The notes beneath the pieces were generated by a model, which was given only the letters and a program-made list of their open reading frames with translations, was not told the DNA's origin and made no database searches. A program made the position numbers and the translations under genes. From Claveliimonas sp034178805 (lineage in GTDB: Bacteria > Bacillota > Clostridia > Lachnospirales > Lachnospiraceae), in assembly GCF_050314255.1 (NCBI RefSeq), contig NZ_JBNPMZ010000016.1:1-64000 (forward strand): a stretch of 64,000 nucleotides of DNA. The letters run 5' to 3'. Positions 35,341 to 43,668 of the stretch are shown piece after piece (within the stretch, counting starts at the first letter, position 1; each line of letters opens with the position of its first letter).

Positions 35341-36429
35341 CTAATACTCCAACGACTCCATATACTTCATATATTTAACTACCATCAGCGCAATTTTAAA
35401 AGTAATCGCATCCTCAAACACCCGCAAATCCAGACCGGTACTTTTCTGAAGCTTGTCCAGTCTGTACACCAGTGTATTTCTATGAATATAAAGCTGTCTG
35501 GAGGTCTCAGACACGTTCAGACTATTCTCGAAGAACTTGTTAATCGTCGTAAGTGTCTCCTCATCAAATTCATCCGGAGATTTCCCCTCAAAAATCTCAC
35601 GAATAAACATCTTGCAAAGCGGAATTGGAAGTTGGTAGATCAAACGTCCTATTCCCAGCGTACTGTAAGCAATCACCTTCTTCTCATCAAAAAATATCTT
35701 ACCTACATCCAACGCAAGTTTCGCCTCTTTATAAGATTTGGAAACTTCCTTAATATCATTGACAATCGTACCATAGGCAATACGGACATCCTCTTCCCCC
35801 TCTCCCTTAAGGAGTTCAAGCATCTCATTTGCCATCCTGTCAAGTTCGATATGTCCATCATTTACTCCAAGCTCTTTCACAACAATAATATCTTTCTCAT
35901 CTACTGCCGTGATAAAATCTTTGGCCTTATTTCCCAAAAGCCCCCGGACATTATCCAGAGTATTACTATCTTTTTCATGCTCCGTCTCAACAATAAAGAT
36001 AACACGTCTTACATCAGTGTCAATATGTAATTTTTTGGCACGATTATATATATCCACCAGAAGCAGATTATCAAGCAACAGATTTTTAATAAAATTATCC
36101 TTATCAAATCGCTCTTTATATGCCACCAGAAGATTCTGAATCTGAAATGCCGCTATCTTACCCACCATATATACATCCTCCGTACCGCCGTTGGCAAGAA
36201 GGACATACTCCAACTGATGCTCATCAAATATCTTAAAAAACTGATATCCCTGTACTACCTGACTGTCTGCCGGTGATTCCACAAAAGAGAGTACTGCATC
36301 TTCATAGTTCCCCTGCTCAGCAAATGTACTTGCAAGAGATTTTCCATCTGTATCCATTACGCACAAATCAATACGTGTAATCCCTTTTAAACCATCGATT
36401 GTGTTTTGAAGTATCTGATTAGATATCAT
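35341..36429 (-). CDS. CdaR/PucR-type helix-turn-helix regulator
   Basis: A 362-aa protein with an N-terminal CdaR-like sugar-acid-sensing domain (IDLCVMDTDGKSLAS), a GGDEF-like middle segment (VRIAYGTIVNDIKEVSKSYKEAKLAL) and a C-terminal PucR-type HTH (LNVSETSRQLYIHRNTLVYRLDKLQKSTGLDL). AGTGGAGGAG lies upstream of the ATG. Members usually activate carbon-source genes, but here the gene directly precedes ftsE by 16 nt, which suggests control of division/wall-remodelling genes in this lineage. The inducer is unknown. Confidence 0.85.
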   Translation of the reverse strand: MISNQILQNTIDGLKGITRIDLCVMDTDGKSLASTFAEQGNYEDAVLSFVESPADSQVVQGYQFFKIFDEHQLEYVLLANGGTEDVYMVGKIAAFQIQNLLVAYKERFDKDNFIKNLLLDNLLLVDIYNRAKKLHIDTDVRRVIFIVETEHEKDSNTLDNVRGLLGNKAKDFITAVDEKDIIVVKELGVNDGHIELDRMANEMLELLKGEGEEDVRIAYGTIVNDIKEVSKSYKEAKLALDVGKIFFDEKKVIAYSTLGIGRLIYQLPIPLCKMFIREIFEGKSPDEFDEETLTTINKFFENSLNVSETSRQLYIHRNTLVYRLDKLQKSTGLDLRVFEDAITFKIALMVVKYMKYMESLEY

Positions 36430-36544
36430 ATTCCATCTCCTCCACTCATTTCAATATGCATTTTTCACAATGTGTTTATTATATATTTTCACCGATATGC
36501 ATACTATTCATTCCTATATTAATATAAATAAACAATAAAATAAA

Positions 36545-36575
36545 GAGGAAATCAAACATTTTTGTTAATTTCCTC
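36545..36575 (-). terminator. Weak terminator after the WecG/TagA gene
   Basis: On the minus strand GAGGAAATTAAC and GTTTGATTTCCTC form a stem of about 12 pairs with an A-rich loop, followed by TTTATTTT. It lies in the 215-bp gap between the glycosyltransferase and the CdaR-type regulator. The gap is otherwise A/T-rich, with no gene. Confidence 0.6.
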
Positions 36576-36644
36576 AGTTTTTTTTGCAATTATTCTCTTT
36601 TTCCGGCTTATACATAGTACACAAAAGGGTGAAAAAATATTTTT

Positions 36645-37337
36645 TCATTTCAATCCCTGTATCTGCATTTCTCTCTGCTTTTTTGCAATCTCTCTCTTAA
36701 AAATGCTGTGAATCATAAACTGCATCAGCCGTCCTTTGCGATTCTCGGTCTTATAAAACGACTTTACAGCCGTACCCACTCCCAACCATACCCGTGCATT
36801 AATGAGTGAGCGGTTCTTTACGATAAATTCTTCCCGCACCGGAGCCGACATAGCTGCAAATACACAGTCTGCCTCTCCGCCGTTTACCGCATTCACTACC
36901 ATATCATCTGCACGGTCACTTGCCGATACTTTTGCAATTCCTACAATCTGTATGCCACTGTAGGCCTGCTCCAGATATCCATAAAGCTCCTCTGCATCCT
37001 GTTCTGTATCCACCAGAAGATATACTCTTACATGATTCTTATGCAGATATCTGAGTAAAAGCTTCAGATAAGTCCTGGTCTCCACTTCCTGTAGATGCCG
37101 GTGGTCCGTGATATGTGCCGCCTCGAGGATCTCCTTCTCCCCTGGAAGAAGCATGTCACATTTTCCAAGGTTTTCCTTCAGGGTCATGTCTTCTTTCGCA
37201 TACATCAAAGTATCTGCCGTCACCATCTCTATGACGCTGAGAGGTTCGGTCTCCAGATAGTGTACTGTCTCTTTGAATGCCCGTTTTGCCGTATAATCAT
37301 CTATATCTATGTCTAAAACACGAATTATTTCATTCAT
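36645..37337 (-). CDS. WecG/TagA/CpsF family glycosyltransferase
   Basis: A GT26-type enzyme that transfers a sugar (often ManNAc or glucose) to a lipid-linked acceptor in wall polymer synthesis. From the ATG at 37337 it is 230 aa, with the family N-terminus VLDIDIDDYTAKRAF and the conserved region NRSLINARVWLGVGTAV. The TagA motif PRQE is replaced by APVREEF. The frame extends further upstream across a second gene, but AGGTGA precedes this ATG. It stands alone, so the polymer is not known. Confidence 0.82.
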   Translation of the reverse strand: MNEIIRVLDIDIDDYTAKRAFKETVHYLETEPLSVIEMVTADTLMYAKEDMTLKENLGKCDMLLPGEKEILEAAHITDHRHLQEVETRTYLKLLLRYLHKNHVRVYLLVDTEQDAEELYGYLEQAYSGIQIVGIAKVSASDRADDMVVNAVNGGEADCVFAAMSAPVREEFIVKNRSLINARVWLGVGTAVKSFYKTENRKGRLMQFMIHSIFKREIAKKQREMQIQGLK

Positions 37338-37437
37338 TCCATCACCTGCTATTTTTCTCCCGGTTGTTCGATTATAGCAAAATGGTTTTTCCATTTCAAG
37401 ACTTGTCAATAATTGTTCACACTTCTTAATATTTCTG

Positions 37438-37635
37438 TTAATTTTGCCGTAACATCTCCCGCCTTTTTTTAGTAACAAGACCTCCTATCCTTCCTGTCTC
37501 TTTGGAAGACAGGGAACGCCATCCCTGTGTCATCACCTTATCAAGCAGCCCAAGTTCTTCAGCAATTTCGTATTTTAGTTTTTCCTCTTCAGTCAATTCG
37601 CTTAAAACAATCTTCTTTTCTTTATTTACAGACAT
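37438..37635 (-). CDS. Small acid-soluble spore protein-like protein (minor alpha/beta type)
   Basis: A 65-aa protein whose middle, KYEIAEELGL, and end, GWRSLSSKETGRIGGLVTKK, resemble the two conserved blocks of alpha/beta-type SASP (KYEIA-ELG and GGEIT-R). Those proteins coat and protect DNA in dormant spores. It is highly charged, has no cysteine and has no membrane segment. A GGGG-containing site precedes the ATG weakly. If correct, the organism carries, or descends from, a sporulating line. No other sporulation gene is in the window. Confidence 0.75.
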   Translation of the reverse strand: MSVNKEKKIVLSELTEEEKLKYEIAEELGLLDKVMTQGWRSLSSKETGRIGGLVTKKRREMLRQN

Positions 37636-37705
37636 ATGTGCATACCCCTTTCTTTTTCAGGAGTATGCACATATATTAACGAAAATATTCATTTTAAGAA
37701 CTCAT

Positions 37706-37894
37706 TTACGGTTCATCCGGGATAACTATCGCTGCAATAATGTATGCAAGTATTCCGGACCCTGCTGACAGTGCAAACAATACCCAGGCAAGGCGGATCA
37801 GTGTCGGATCTATATTAAAATATTCTGCTATTCCTCCACATACGCCACAAACCATACGCTGATTTCTTGAACGATATAATCTTTTCTGTTCCAT
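37706..37894 (-). CDS. PspC domain membrane protein
   Basis: A 62-aa protein consisting of a single PspC domain: RMVCGVCGGIAEYFNIDPTLIRLAWVLFAL then one more hydrophobic helix ending in IVIPDEP. PspC proteins sense envelope stress in enteric bacteria, while small Firmicute homologues are poorly understood. It is the last gene of padR-DUF1700-DUF4097-pspC, four bases from the end of the preceding gene. Confidence 0.92.
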   Translation of the reverse strand: MEQKRLYRSRNQRMVCGVCGGIAEYFNIDPTLIRLAWVLFALSAGSGILAYIIAAIVIPDEP

Positions 37895-37897
37895 GAT

Positions 37898-38755
37898 TTA
37901 TTCCTCCTCTATAAAATTTACAGCAACACGTCCAACTCCGCAATCAATATTCATTGCTTTCATTGCCTGATTGGATTCCTGTTTTCTTACTCCGATTCCG
38001 GCATAGGAATCACCACCGATCTCTACCTCGCCAATTCCACAATCCACGTTATAATTATAATCCTGCTTTCTTCCTGTCGTTGTTAATTCAACCTCACCGG
38101 TACCACAATCAACATCCAGTTTTCCGCTGAATATACCAAATGCTTCCAGCCTTCCTGCTCCACAGTTTAAATCTGCTTCTGTTGACGAAAATTGATCAAT
38201 CACTCCTTCTCCGGCCCCCACATCCAGGCCAAAGCTATCTGCATTCAAATTCTGTATATATACTCTTCCGGCCTTCATACTGATATCTACCTCTGCCAGT
38301 CTGTCTTTTGGAAGATAGAGCCATACCGTCCCTCCATTGCTAATATTATGAAGATTCTTTTTCGTAGTTATTTCAAGTTTATCTCCATCCTGATAATACC
38401 GAAGTCCCAGCCGGGAGTTTACGTTCGCCGTTTCCACACGAATATCATCCGTGCCGTCATTCTGCTCCATAATCTGAAGACTGAGCCGTGACACGTCCAC
38501 TTCCACCTCCCGTACTCCCCGGAAGCTCTGGCTGTCATCCGACACACTCGGTGTCTCTCCATCTTCATACTCCGGCTCATATTCATCATCAAACCATATC
38601 AGGTCGACATTATCCACCAGACCGATTCCATTAGGAAATCTTGCCTGCACAGCTCCAACCGTGGCTCCCATGCCCACTCCGATCACGCATAACACCAGAC
38701 CGATTGCCGCAGCTATTCCACAGGTGATCCAGAAAATCTTCCATCCTTTTTTCAT
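37898..38755 (-). CDS. DUF4097 family membrane-anchored beta-repeat protein
   Basis: A 285-aa protein with one N-terminal membrane helix (IFWITCGIAAAIGLVLCVIGVGMG), an acidic linker, then a repeating region of DUF4097 type: segments such as LDVGAGEGVID, LNCGAGRLEAFG, VDCGTGEVELTT and VDCGIGEVEIGG recur about every 20 residues, which fits a right-handed beta-helix facing outside. The ligand is unknown. The gene starts directly after the DUF1700 gene and belongs to the PadR-controlled operon. Confidence 0.88.
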   Translation of the reverse strand: MKKGWKIFWITCGIAAAIGLVLCVIGVGMGATVGAVQARFPNGIGLVDNVDLIWFDDEYEPEYEDGETPSVSDDSQSFRGVREVEVDVSRLSLQIMEQNDGTDDIRVETANVNSRLGLRYYQDGDKLEITTKKNLHNISNGGTVWLYLPKDRLAEVDISMKAGRVYIQNLNADSFGLDVGAGEGVIDQFSSTEADLNCGAGRLEAFGIFSGKLDVDCGTGEVELTTTGRKQDYNYNVDCGIGEVEIGGDSYAGIGVRKQESNQAMKAMNIDCGVGRVAVNFIEEE

Positions 38756-39517
38756 CTATGCCACCGCCTTTCTTTTCTGAAATGGTTTGCGGCACAACCA
38801 TACAATCCCACGGACAATTCCCGGGAAAACAATGATACATAGTCTTACTGATGCCACAGTTGCTATCACACCGATCACCGTAACAATCATACCGCTTCCG
38901 GTCAGAGCAAGACCTATTGCAAATTCTGTAACCAAAGTAATCAATCCTGTTACGAAGAGTGCAACACCTGCAATTGCTACTGCCACTGATCCAATAAGCA
39001 ATGCGGCAAAAAGCGCAACCACTGTCACTCCCAATCCAAAAATCACACCAAGTATTCCCAGTGCCAGCGGAACTGCCACCGGAAAAGCACAAATTGCAAT
39101 TGCAATAATTAAGATGATTTTCAATACTTTACTGGTTCTCGGCGGAGTCTCCTCACCCGTCTGTTTCCCCGTTTCGTTTTCCCTGCCAATTCCATAGTCA
39201 TAGGCCTTGCTGTCTTTATATCCATTTTTCTCCTGAGCTGTCTTTCTCGTTGCCGGGGACTCCTTACTCTCAAATCTGGTATCTGTATATCCAGTCTCCC
39301 GATACTCAGAAGTATCATCCTCCTGAGTCTTCAGTCCTGCCTTTACCTCAGCAGCAACCTTCGCCGGGCTTTCCAGTTCTTCAATAATCTTTTCTTCATT
39401 CTCCTCACCGGCATCATCAAAATAATCATTATAATACTGCATTGCTTCTACCCGCTCTTCCGCCGATATATCCTGCAGTAATGCGGCAAGCTCTGTCATA
39501 AATTCTATGCGGTTCAT
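38756..39517 (-). CDS. DUF1700 family membrane protein
   Basis: A 253-aa protein with the DUF1700 (HAAS-like) N-terminus: MNRIEFMTELAALLQDISAEERVEAMQYYNDYFDDAGEE contains the conserved helix that ends in the YYxEYFDDA-type motif; here it is split by nothing. The C-terminal half has four or five glycine-rich hydrophobic helices. The start overlaps the stop of padR by four bases (ATGA), the usual arrangement in which DUF1700 and PadR act together. Its biochemical role is not known. Confidence 0.88.
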   Translation of the reverse strand: MNRIEFMTELAALLQDISAEERVEAMQYYNDYFDDAGEENEEKIIEELESPAKVAAEVKAGLKTQEDDTSEYRETGYTDTRFESKESPATRKTAQEKNGYKDSKAYDYGIGRENETGKQTGEETPPRTSKVLKIILIIAIAICAFPVAVPLALGILGVIFGLGVTVVALFAALLIGSVAVAIAGVALFVTGLITLVTEFAIGLALTGSGMIVTVIGVIATVASVRLCIIVFPGIVRGIVWLCRKPFQKRKAVA

Positions 39518-39837
39518 GCAGTAACACCTCCCTCAAATAATTCATTAATCTTTCCGGAATATTTCTTCCACTCACTCTGATATAAGTGAAGCTGTGTTTT
39601 TCCGCGATCCGTCACCTTATAGTAACGTCTGTTTCTTCCGTCAAACTGTCGGTCATATACTTCCAGGCATTCATCCTTCTGAAGTCTGCGAAGCACCGGA
39701 TACAGTGTTGACTCTGATACTTCAATCGCCTTCCTTACATCCTGAGTGATCTTATATCCATATGTCCCTTCCGGTTCTCTTGATACAACTGCCAGAACGA
39801 TTGCATCCAAAAGCGCTGCACCGGTATTGAATACCAT
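39514..39837 (-). CDS. PadR family transcriptional regulator
   Basis: A 107-aa winged-helix repressor of PadR-s1 type: TYGYKITQDVRKAIEVSESTLYPVLRRLQKDECLEVYD, then NRRYYKVTDRGK. It has the short C-terminus of the DUF1700-linked subgroup. AAGGGAG lies upstream of the ATG. It heads the four-gene envelope operon and has its own promoter with overlapping inverted repeats, indicating self-control. Confidence 0.93.
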   Translation of the reverse strand: MVFNTGAALLDAIVLAVVSREPEGTYGYKITQDVRKAIEVSESTLYPVLRRLQKDECLEVYDRQFDGRNRRYYKVTDRGKTQLHLYQSEWKKYSGKINELFEGGVTA

Positions 39838-39864
39838 AGTATCACTCCCTTGCTATAATTTTAT

Positions 39865-39943
39865 ACAATATTATTATTTTGTTAATATTGTTCTTACAGT
39901 CATATTATATGTTATATAATATTGTTTGTCAATACAATATTGT
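39865..39943 (-). promoter_or_regulatory. padR promoter with two ACAATATT inverted-repeat operators
   Basis: On the minus strand the promoter TTGACA (39927-39932), 17 nt, TATAAT (39904-39909) is a perfect consensus match. Operator-like repeats flank it: ACAATATT-N11-AATATTGT at 39865-39891, downstream of the start site, and AATATTGT-N8-ACAATATT at 39918-39941, across the -35 box; the latter extends to the palindrome TACAATATTGTA. PadR binding is inferred. Confidence 0.8.
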
Positions 39944-39947
39944 ACTA

Positions 39948-39987
39948 AAAAAAGAGAACACCGTATTCAGACGGCATTCCCTTCTCA
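39948..39987 (-). terminator. Terminator of addB-addA
   Basis: Located directly past the addA stop codon. On the minus strand a stem of the form GAGAA-(n)-GCCGT / ACGGT-GTTCTC is followed by seven T residues. It closes the addBA transcript before the padR promoter. Confidence 0.75.
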
Positions 39988-42900
39988 TTACATCCGGATT
40001 TCTTCTCCCAGTGTGATTGAATATATAATTTTCTCTTTTACATGCTTTCCTGTTATCTGCTCCAGGGCTTTTGCATAATACTCAAGCTGAGCATGATACT
40101 TTTCCACCAGCTGTTCTCCATGGTACACCTTATCCGTTTTGTAATCCAGCAGAACCAGCTCATCATTTTCCTCAAAATAGACATCTATGATTCCCTGAAC
40201 CAGAATTGTCTCTCCTGACGTTCCTACATGTGCGGCATCTATCTTCGGATAGATTTCCTCCATTGGGACCCCCAATACAAAAGGCTGTTCCTTCCAGAGA
40301 AGTCCTTTCCTGGCTGCTCTTTGCATCCTCTGACCCGCATCACCCTCAAGAAACTGCTTGACATCCGCCGGCCTCACACATTCTGCCATTTCTCCAGCGA
40401 TTCTGCCCGCCTCTGCCATGTCTCCAATGCTCTTTTCCAGGGACCGGATATCATAATCCTTTGTAAAATCAAGAAGTTCCAGCACTCTGTGATAAGCACT
40501 TCCCCTGGAAGCACCGGATACTTCCTTTTCTTCTTTTCGAAATCTGGGAATCAGTGGCACAACCGGTTCTTCTGTAATTAAAAGCTCACCGGCCTCCTCC
40601 TCCAGATACTCTCTTTTCTTAAGCTCGGACACGGTAAACTTTAATTTTTTGCCCATCAACTCATCAAACGGGTAAGAATACGAAAACTGGGCTTCTATCA
40701 GACTCCTCATTTCTTCATCAAATATCCGTTCCGTATCCCACTCTTCCAATGCTTTTCTGGTAAACAGATCCGATACCTCTTCTTCCATCTCCGCTTTTAC
40801 CATATCCGGAAGATTCACCGTTTCCACCCTGACAGGAGTTTTTTCTCCCCTGCCCGCCAGAGCCGGCAATAACCAATCTATATAAGAAGAAACTCGCGAC
40901 AGCCTTCCAAATGAAAGAGGGGTGACCGTCTCCGTCATTCCCTTCTTCTCTTCTGTAAGTCCCGGAATTTTGTCCGGTTCTTTCAACGTTCCGGTTATAA
41001 TCAGCTTTTCTTTCGCCCTGGTAAGCGCCACATAGAGTACACGAAGTTCTTCTCCCAGTGTTTCCAGCACCTCTTCTTTTTGTATCACCCTCTTCAAAAA
41101 AGACGGCGTTTTCATGCGTTGCTCCACATCCACACTGTCCAGACCCACACCAAGACCAGCATGAATCAGAACACTCCCTCTGGTATCCTGCAGATTAAAT
41201 CTTTTGCTCATCCCGGCAACAATGACAACCGGAAATTCCAACCCCTTACTCTTATGTATACTCATAATACGGACACTGTCCGACTGTTCATCCTCCATAG
41301 CAGCTTCCCCGTAATCCACCTCATACTTCTTCAGCTGTTCAATATACCGAATAAAATTAAATAATCCTTTGTAACTTGTTCCTTCAAATGCCATTGCCTT
41401 CTCCAACAGCATTTCCAGATTTGCCCTGCGTTGCTCCCCGCCCGGAAGAGCAGACACATAGTCCCGGTATCCGGTCTGGTCCATAATCTTCCACAAAAGC
41501 TCATGAATTGATGTAAATGGAACCATTTGCCGGAACATTTCTATCTGTCCCAGACAAGCTGTAAGTTTTTTTCTAATTTTCTCAGAAGAGATTACTTTAT
41601 CAGCAGAATTCTCAATTTCATCTCCCCGGGCATACAGGCTTACCGCCTGCCAAAAGGGTCGATTTGGGTACGTACTTCTAATCACCGCCAGTTCTTCATC
41701 ACAAAAGCCGCCAAAAAAAGAGCGAAGTACCGCCGTCAACGGAATATCCTGCTTCAGATTATTAATAATACTCAAATAATCCAATAACACTCCTATCTCC
41801 CGTGTCTCGAAATACCCTTCCCTGGTTCCCGCACAGACCGGAATTCCTTCACGCATCAGAACCTCCGTAAACACATCACAGAATCCCTTTACACTTCTGG
41901 TCAGAATAACAATATCCGAATGCCTTACCGGTCGGAGCTCTCCATTTTTTTTATCCGTAACCATCTGAGAATCCAAGAGTCTCTTTATGATTCCTGCAAT
42001 CGCCCGGGCTTCTGTCTCTCTTGCCGGAAGAGAAACATTTACCACATTTCCACCGGCATTTCCTGTATACGGAATATCTTCCAAAACTTCTTCATATTCC
42101 GTATCGACCAGCAAAACCTCCGTCTCATTCCCCGGCACAGGCGCATAATCCGCCCCCACATATAATGCCGCCTGATCATCATAGACCACACCGCCAAGCG
42201 AACGGGTCATGATCTGCCGGAACAGAAAGTTTACACTGTCTAATACCTCTTTTCGGCTTCGAAAATTTTTATGCAGATCAATTCTCTGTTCCTTACTATC
42301 TGACAGAGAATAAGAATCGAATTTTTCCATAAATAATTCTGGTCTGGAAAGCCTGAACCGGTAGATGCTCTGTTTCACATCTCCCACCATAAAAAGGTTG
42401 TAGCGTCCATCCGCCACACCGGACACACTGGTCAGAATCGTTTCCTGTATCAGATTACTGTCCTGATACTCGTCAATCATAACTTCCTGAAATTGTTCCT
42501 GATACTCTCTCGCAACTCTGGAAGGAACCCTTCCTTCCTCTGTCTTATCTGTAAGAATCTGAAGCGCATACTGCTCCATATCATCAAAATCAATGATATT
42601 GCGCGTCCTCTTTGCCTCCTCAAACGCTGCCGCGAATGCACAGGTAAGCCGCGCCAACACATCCATCATCGGTGCACAGCTCTTCATGCCCTCCAGCACA
42701 TCTTCTAACGGTTCTGTAAAATACTGCTCTGCCGCCGATTTTATGATTCCCTTAACCTCTTCACGAATTGCCTTTGCCTGCGCTGTTTTTTCTTCAGACA
42801 CATCCTTATCCCGGTTAGGTGCAAGCCTTGCCCATACAATATTCTGACTCACCTCATAAAATTCTGCATAAGTTTTTGCACTCAGAAAAGCTTCTGCCTG

Positions 42901-43668
42901 ATGCCGGTCTGACACAAACGCTTCCTCATACATATATGGTCCTTCTGCGCTTCGGCATACTTCGATTCCTTCCTCGATCATTGTCAGTGCACTCTCCATA
43001 TATCGGCGCACATTTTCCGTTGCAGTCTGAAAATAAGGGGAAGCTTCCAGTTCCTCAGCCGTATCAATCCGGTAAGATTTTACACAGGTCTTCAGCCATT
43101 CCTCACTATCCGGATAACTTCGGGAAAATTCATAAAGCTTTAATAATAATCCCTCCAGCTTTTTATCATCCCTTCCATCTGCATATGCCTCTGTAAAATC
43201 CAGAAACTGTGGTTCTCCCTCTTCATACCAGGACTCCAGAAGCTGATCCAGTACATCGTGCTTCAGAAGCTTCAATTCCCCCTCTTCACCAATCCGAAAA
43301 CCTGGATCCAGATCTATCTTATGAAAATGTTCCCGGATTACCGACAGGCAAAAACTGTGTATCGTAGTAATCTGCGCATTGTGAATCAAAGTCTCCTGCC
43401 GCTTTAAATGTTCATTTTCAGGATTTTCTTCCAGTTTCTTCTCAATCGCATCTCGAATTCTCTCCTTCATTTCAGCAGCAGCCGCTTCCGTAAAGGTGAC
43501 AATCAAAAGCCGATCCACATCCACCGGATCATTCTCCCGCACCAGCATGGAAATGATTCTTTCTACCAGTACAGCCGTCTTTCCGGATCCCGCCGCTGCC
43601 GATACCAGAATATTCCGATTCTGAAGATCAATCACTTTCTTTTGCTCTTCTGTCCATACCACGCTCAT
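39988..43668 (-). CDS. addA: ATP-dependent helicase/nuclease subunit A
   Basis: AddA is the UvrD-type helicase and one of the two nucleases of AddAB, which resects double-strand breaks for RecA (the Firmicute counterpart of RecBCD). The 1226-aa protein has the Walker A SAAAGSGKTAVLVERI, motif II in IDEYQDSN, further UvrD motifs (VRIMSIHKSKGLEFPVV) and a C-terminal RecB-family nuclease domain with QGIIDVYFEENDELVLLDYKTDK. The start overlaps the end of addB by four bases. Confidence 0.97.
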   Translation of the reverse strand: MSVVWTEEQKKVIDLQNRNILVSAAAGSGKTAVLVERIISMLVRENDPVDVDRLLIVTFTEAAAAEMKERIRDAIEKKLEENPENEHLKRQETLIHNAQITTIHSFCLSVIREHFHKIDLDPGFRIGEEGELKLLKHDVLDQLLESWYEEGEPQFLDFTEAYADGRDDKKLEGLLLKLYEFSRSYPDSEEWLKTCVKSYRIDTAEELEASPYFQTATENVRRYMESALTMIEEGIEVCRSAEGPYMYEEAFVSDRHQAEAFLSAKTYAEFYEVSQNIVWARLAPNRDKDVSEEKTAQAKAIREEVKGIIKSAAEQYFTEPLEDVLEGMKSCAPMMDVLARLTCAFAAAFEEAKRTRNIIDFDDMEQYALQILTDKTEEGRVPSRVAREYQEQFQEVMIDEYQDSNLIQETILTSVSGVADGRYNLFMVGDVKQSIYRFRLSRPELFMEKFDSYSLSDSKEQRIDLHKNFRSRKEVLDSVNFLFRQIMTRSLGGVVYDDQAALYVGADYAPVPGNETEVLLVDTEYEEVLEDIPYTGNAGGNVVNVSLPARETEARAIAGIIKRLLDSQMVTDKKNGELRPVRHSDIVILTRSVKGFCDVFTEVLMREGIPVCAGTREGYFETREIGVLLDYLSIINNLKQDIPLTAVLRSFFGGFCDEELAVIRSTYPNRPFWQAVSLYARGDEIENSADKVISSEKIRKKLTACLGQIEMFRQMVPFTSIHELLWKIMDQTGYRDYVSALPGGEQRRANLEMLLEKAMAFEGTSYKGLFNFIRYIEQLKKYEVDYGEAAMEDEQSDSVRIMSIHKSKGLEFPVVIVAGMSKRFNLQDTRGSVLIHAGLGVGLDSVDVEQRMKTPSFLKRVIQKEEVLETLGEELRVLYVALTRAKEKLIITGTLKEPDKIPGLTEEKKGMTETVTPLSFGRLSRVSSYIDWLLPALAGRGEKTPVRVETVNLPDMVKAEMEEEVSDLFTRKALEEWDTERIFDEEMRSLIEAQFSYSYPFDELMGKKLKFTVSELKKREYLEEEAGELLITEEPVVPLIPRFRKEEKEVSGASRGSAYHRVLELLDFTKDYDIRSLEKSIGDMAEAGRIAGEMAECVRPADVKQFLEGDAGQRMQRAARKGLLWKEQPFVLGVPMEEIYPKIDAAHVGTSGETILVQGIIDVYFEENDELVLLDYKTDKVYHGEQLVEKYHAQLEYYAKALEQITGKHVKEKIIYSITLGEEIRM

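Noticed and set aside
37338..37478. Upstream extension of the WecG/TagA frame by 47 codons
   Set aside because: It would overlap the SASP-like gene, and the extra residues do not match the family; the ATG at 37337 has its own AGGTGA site.
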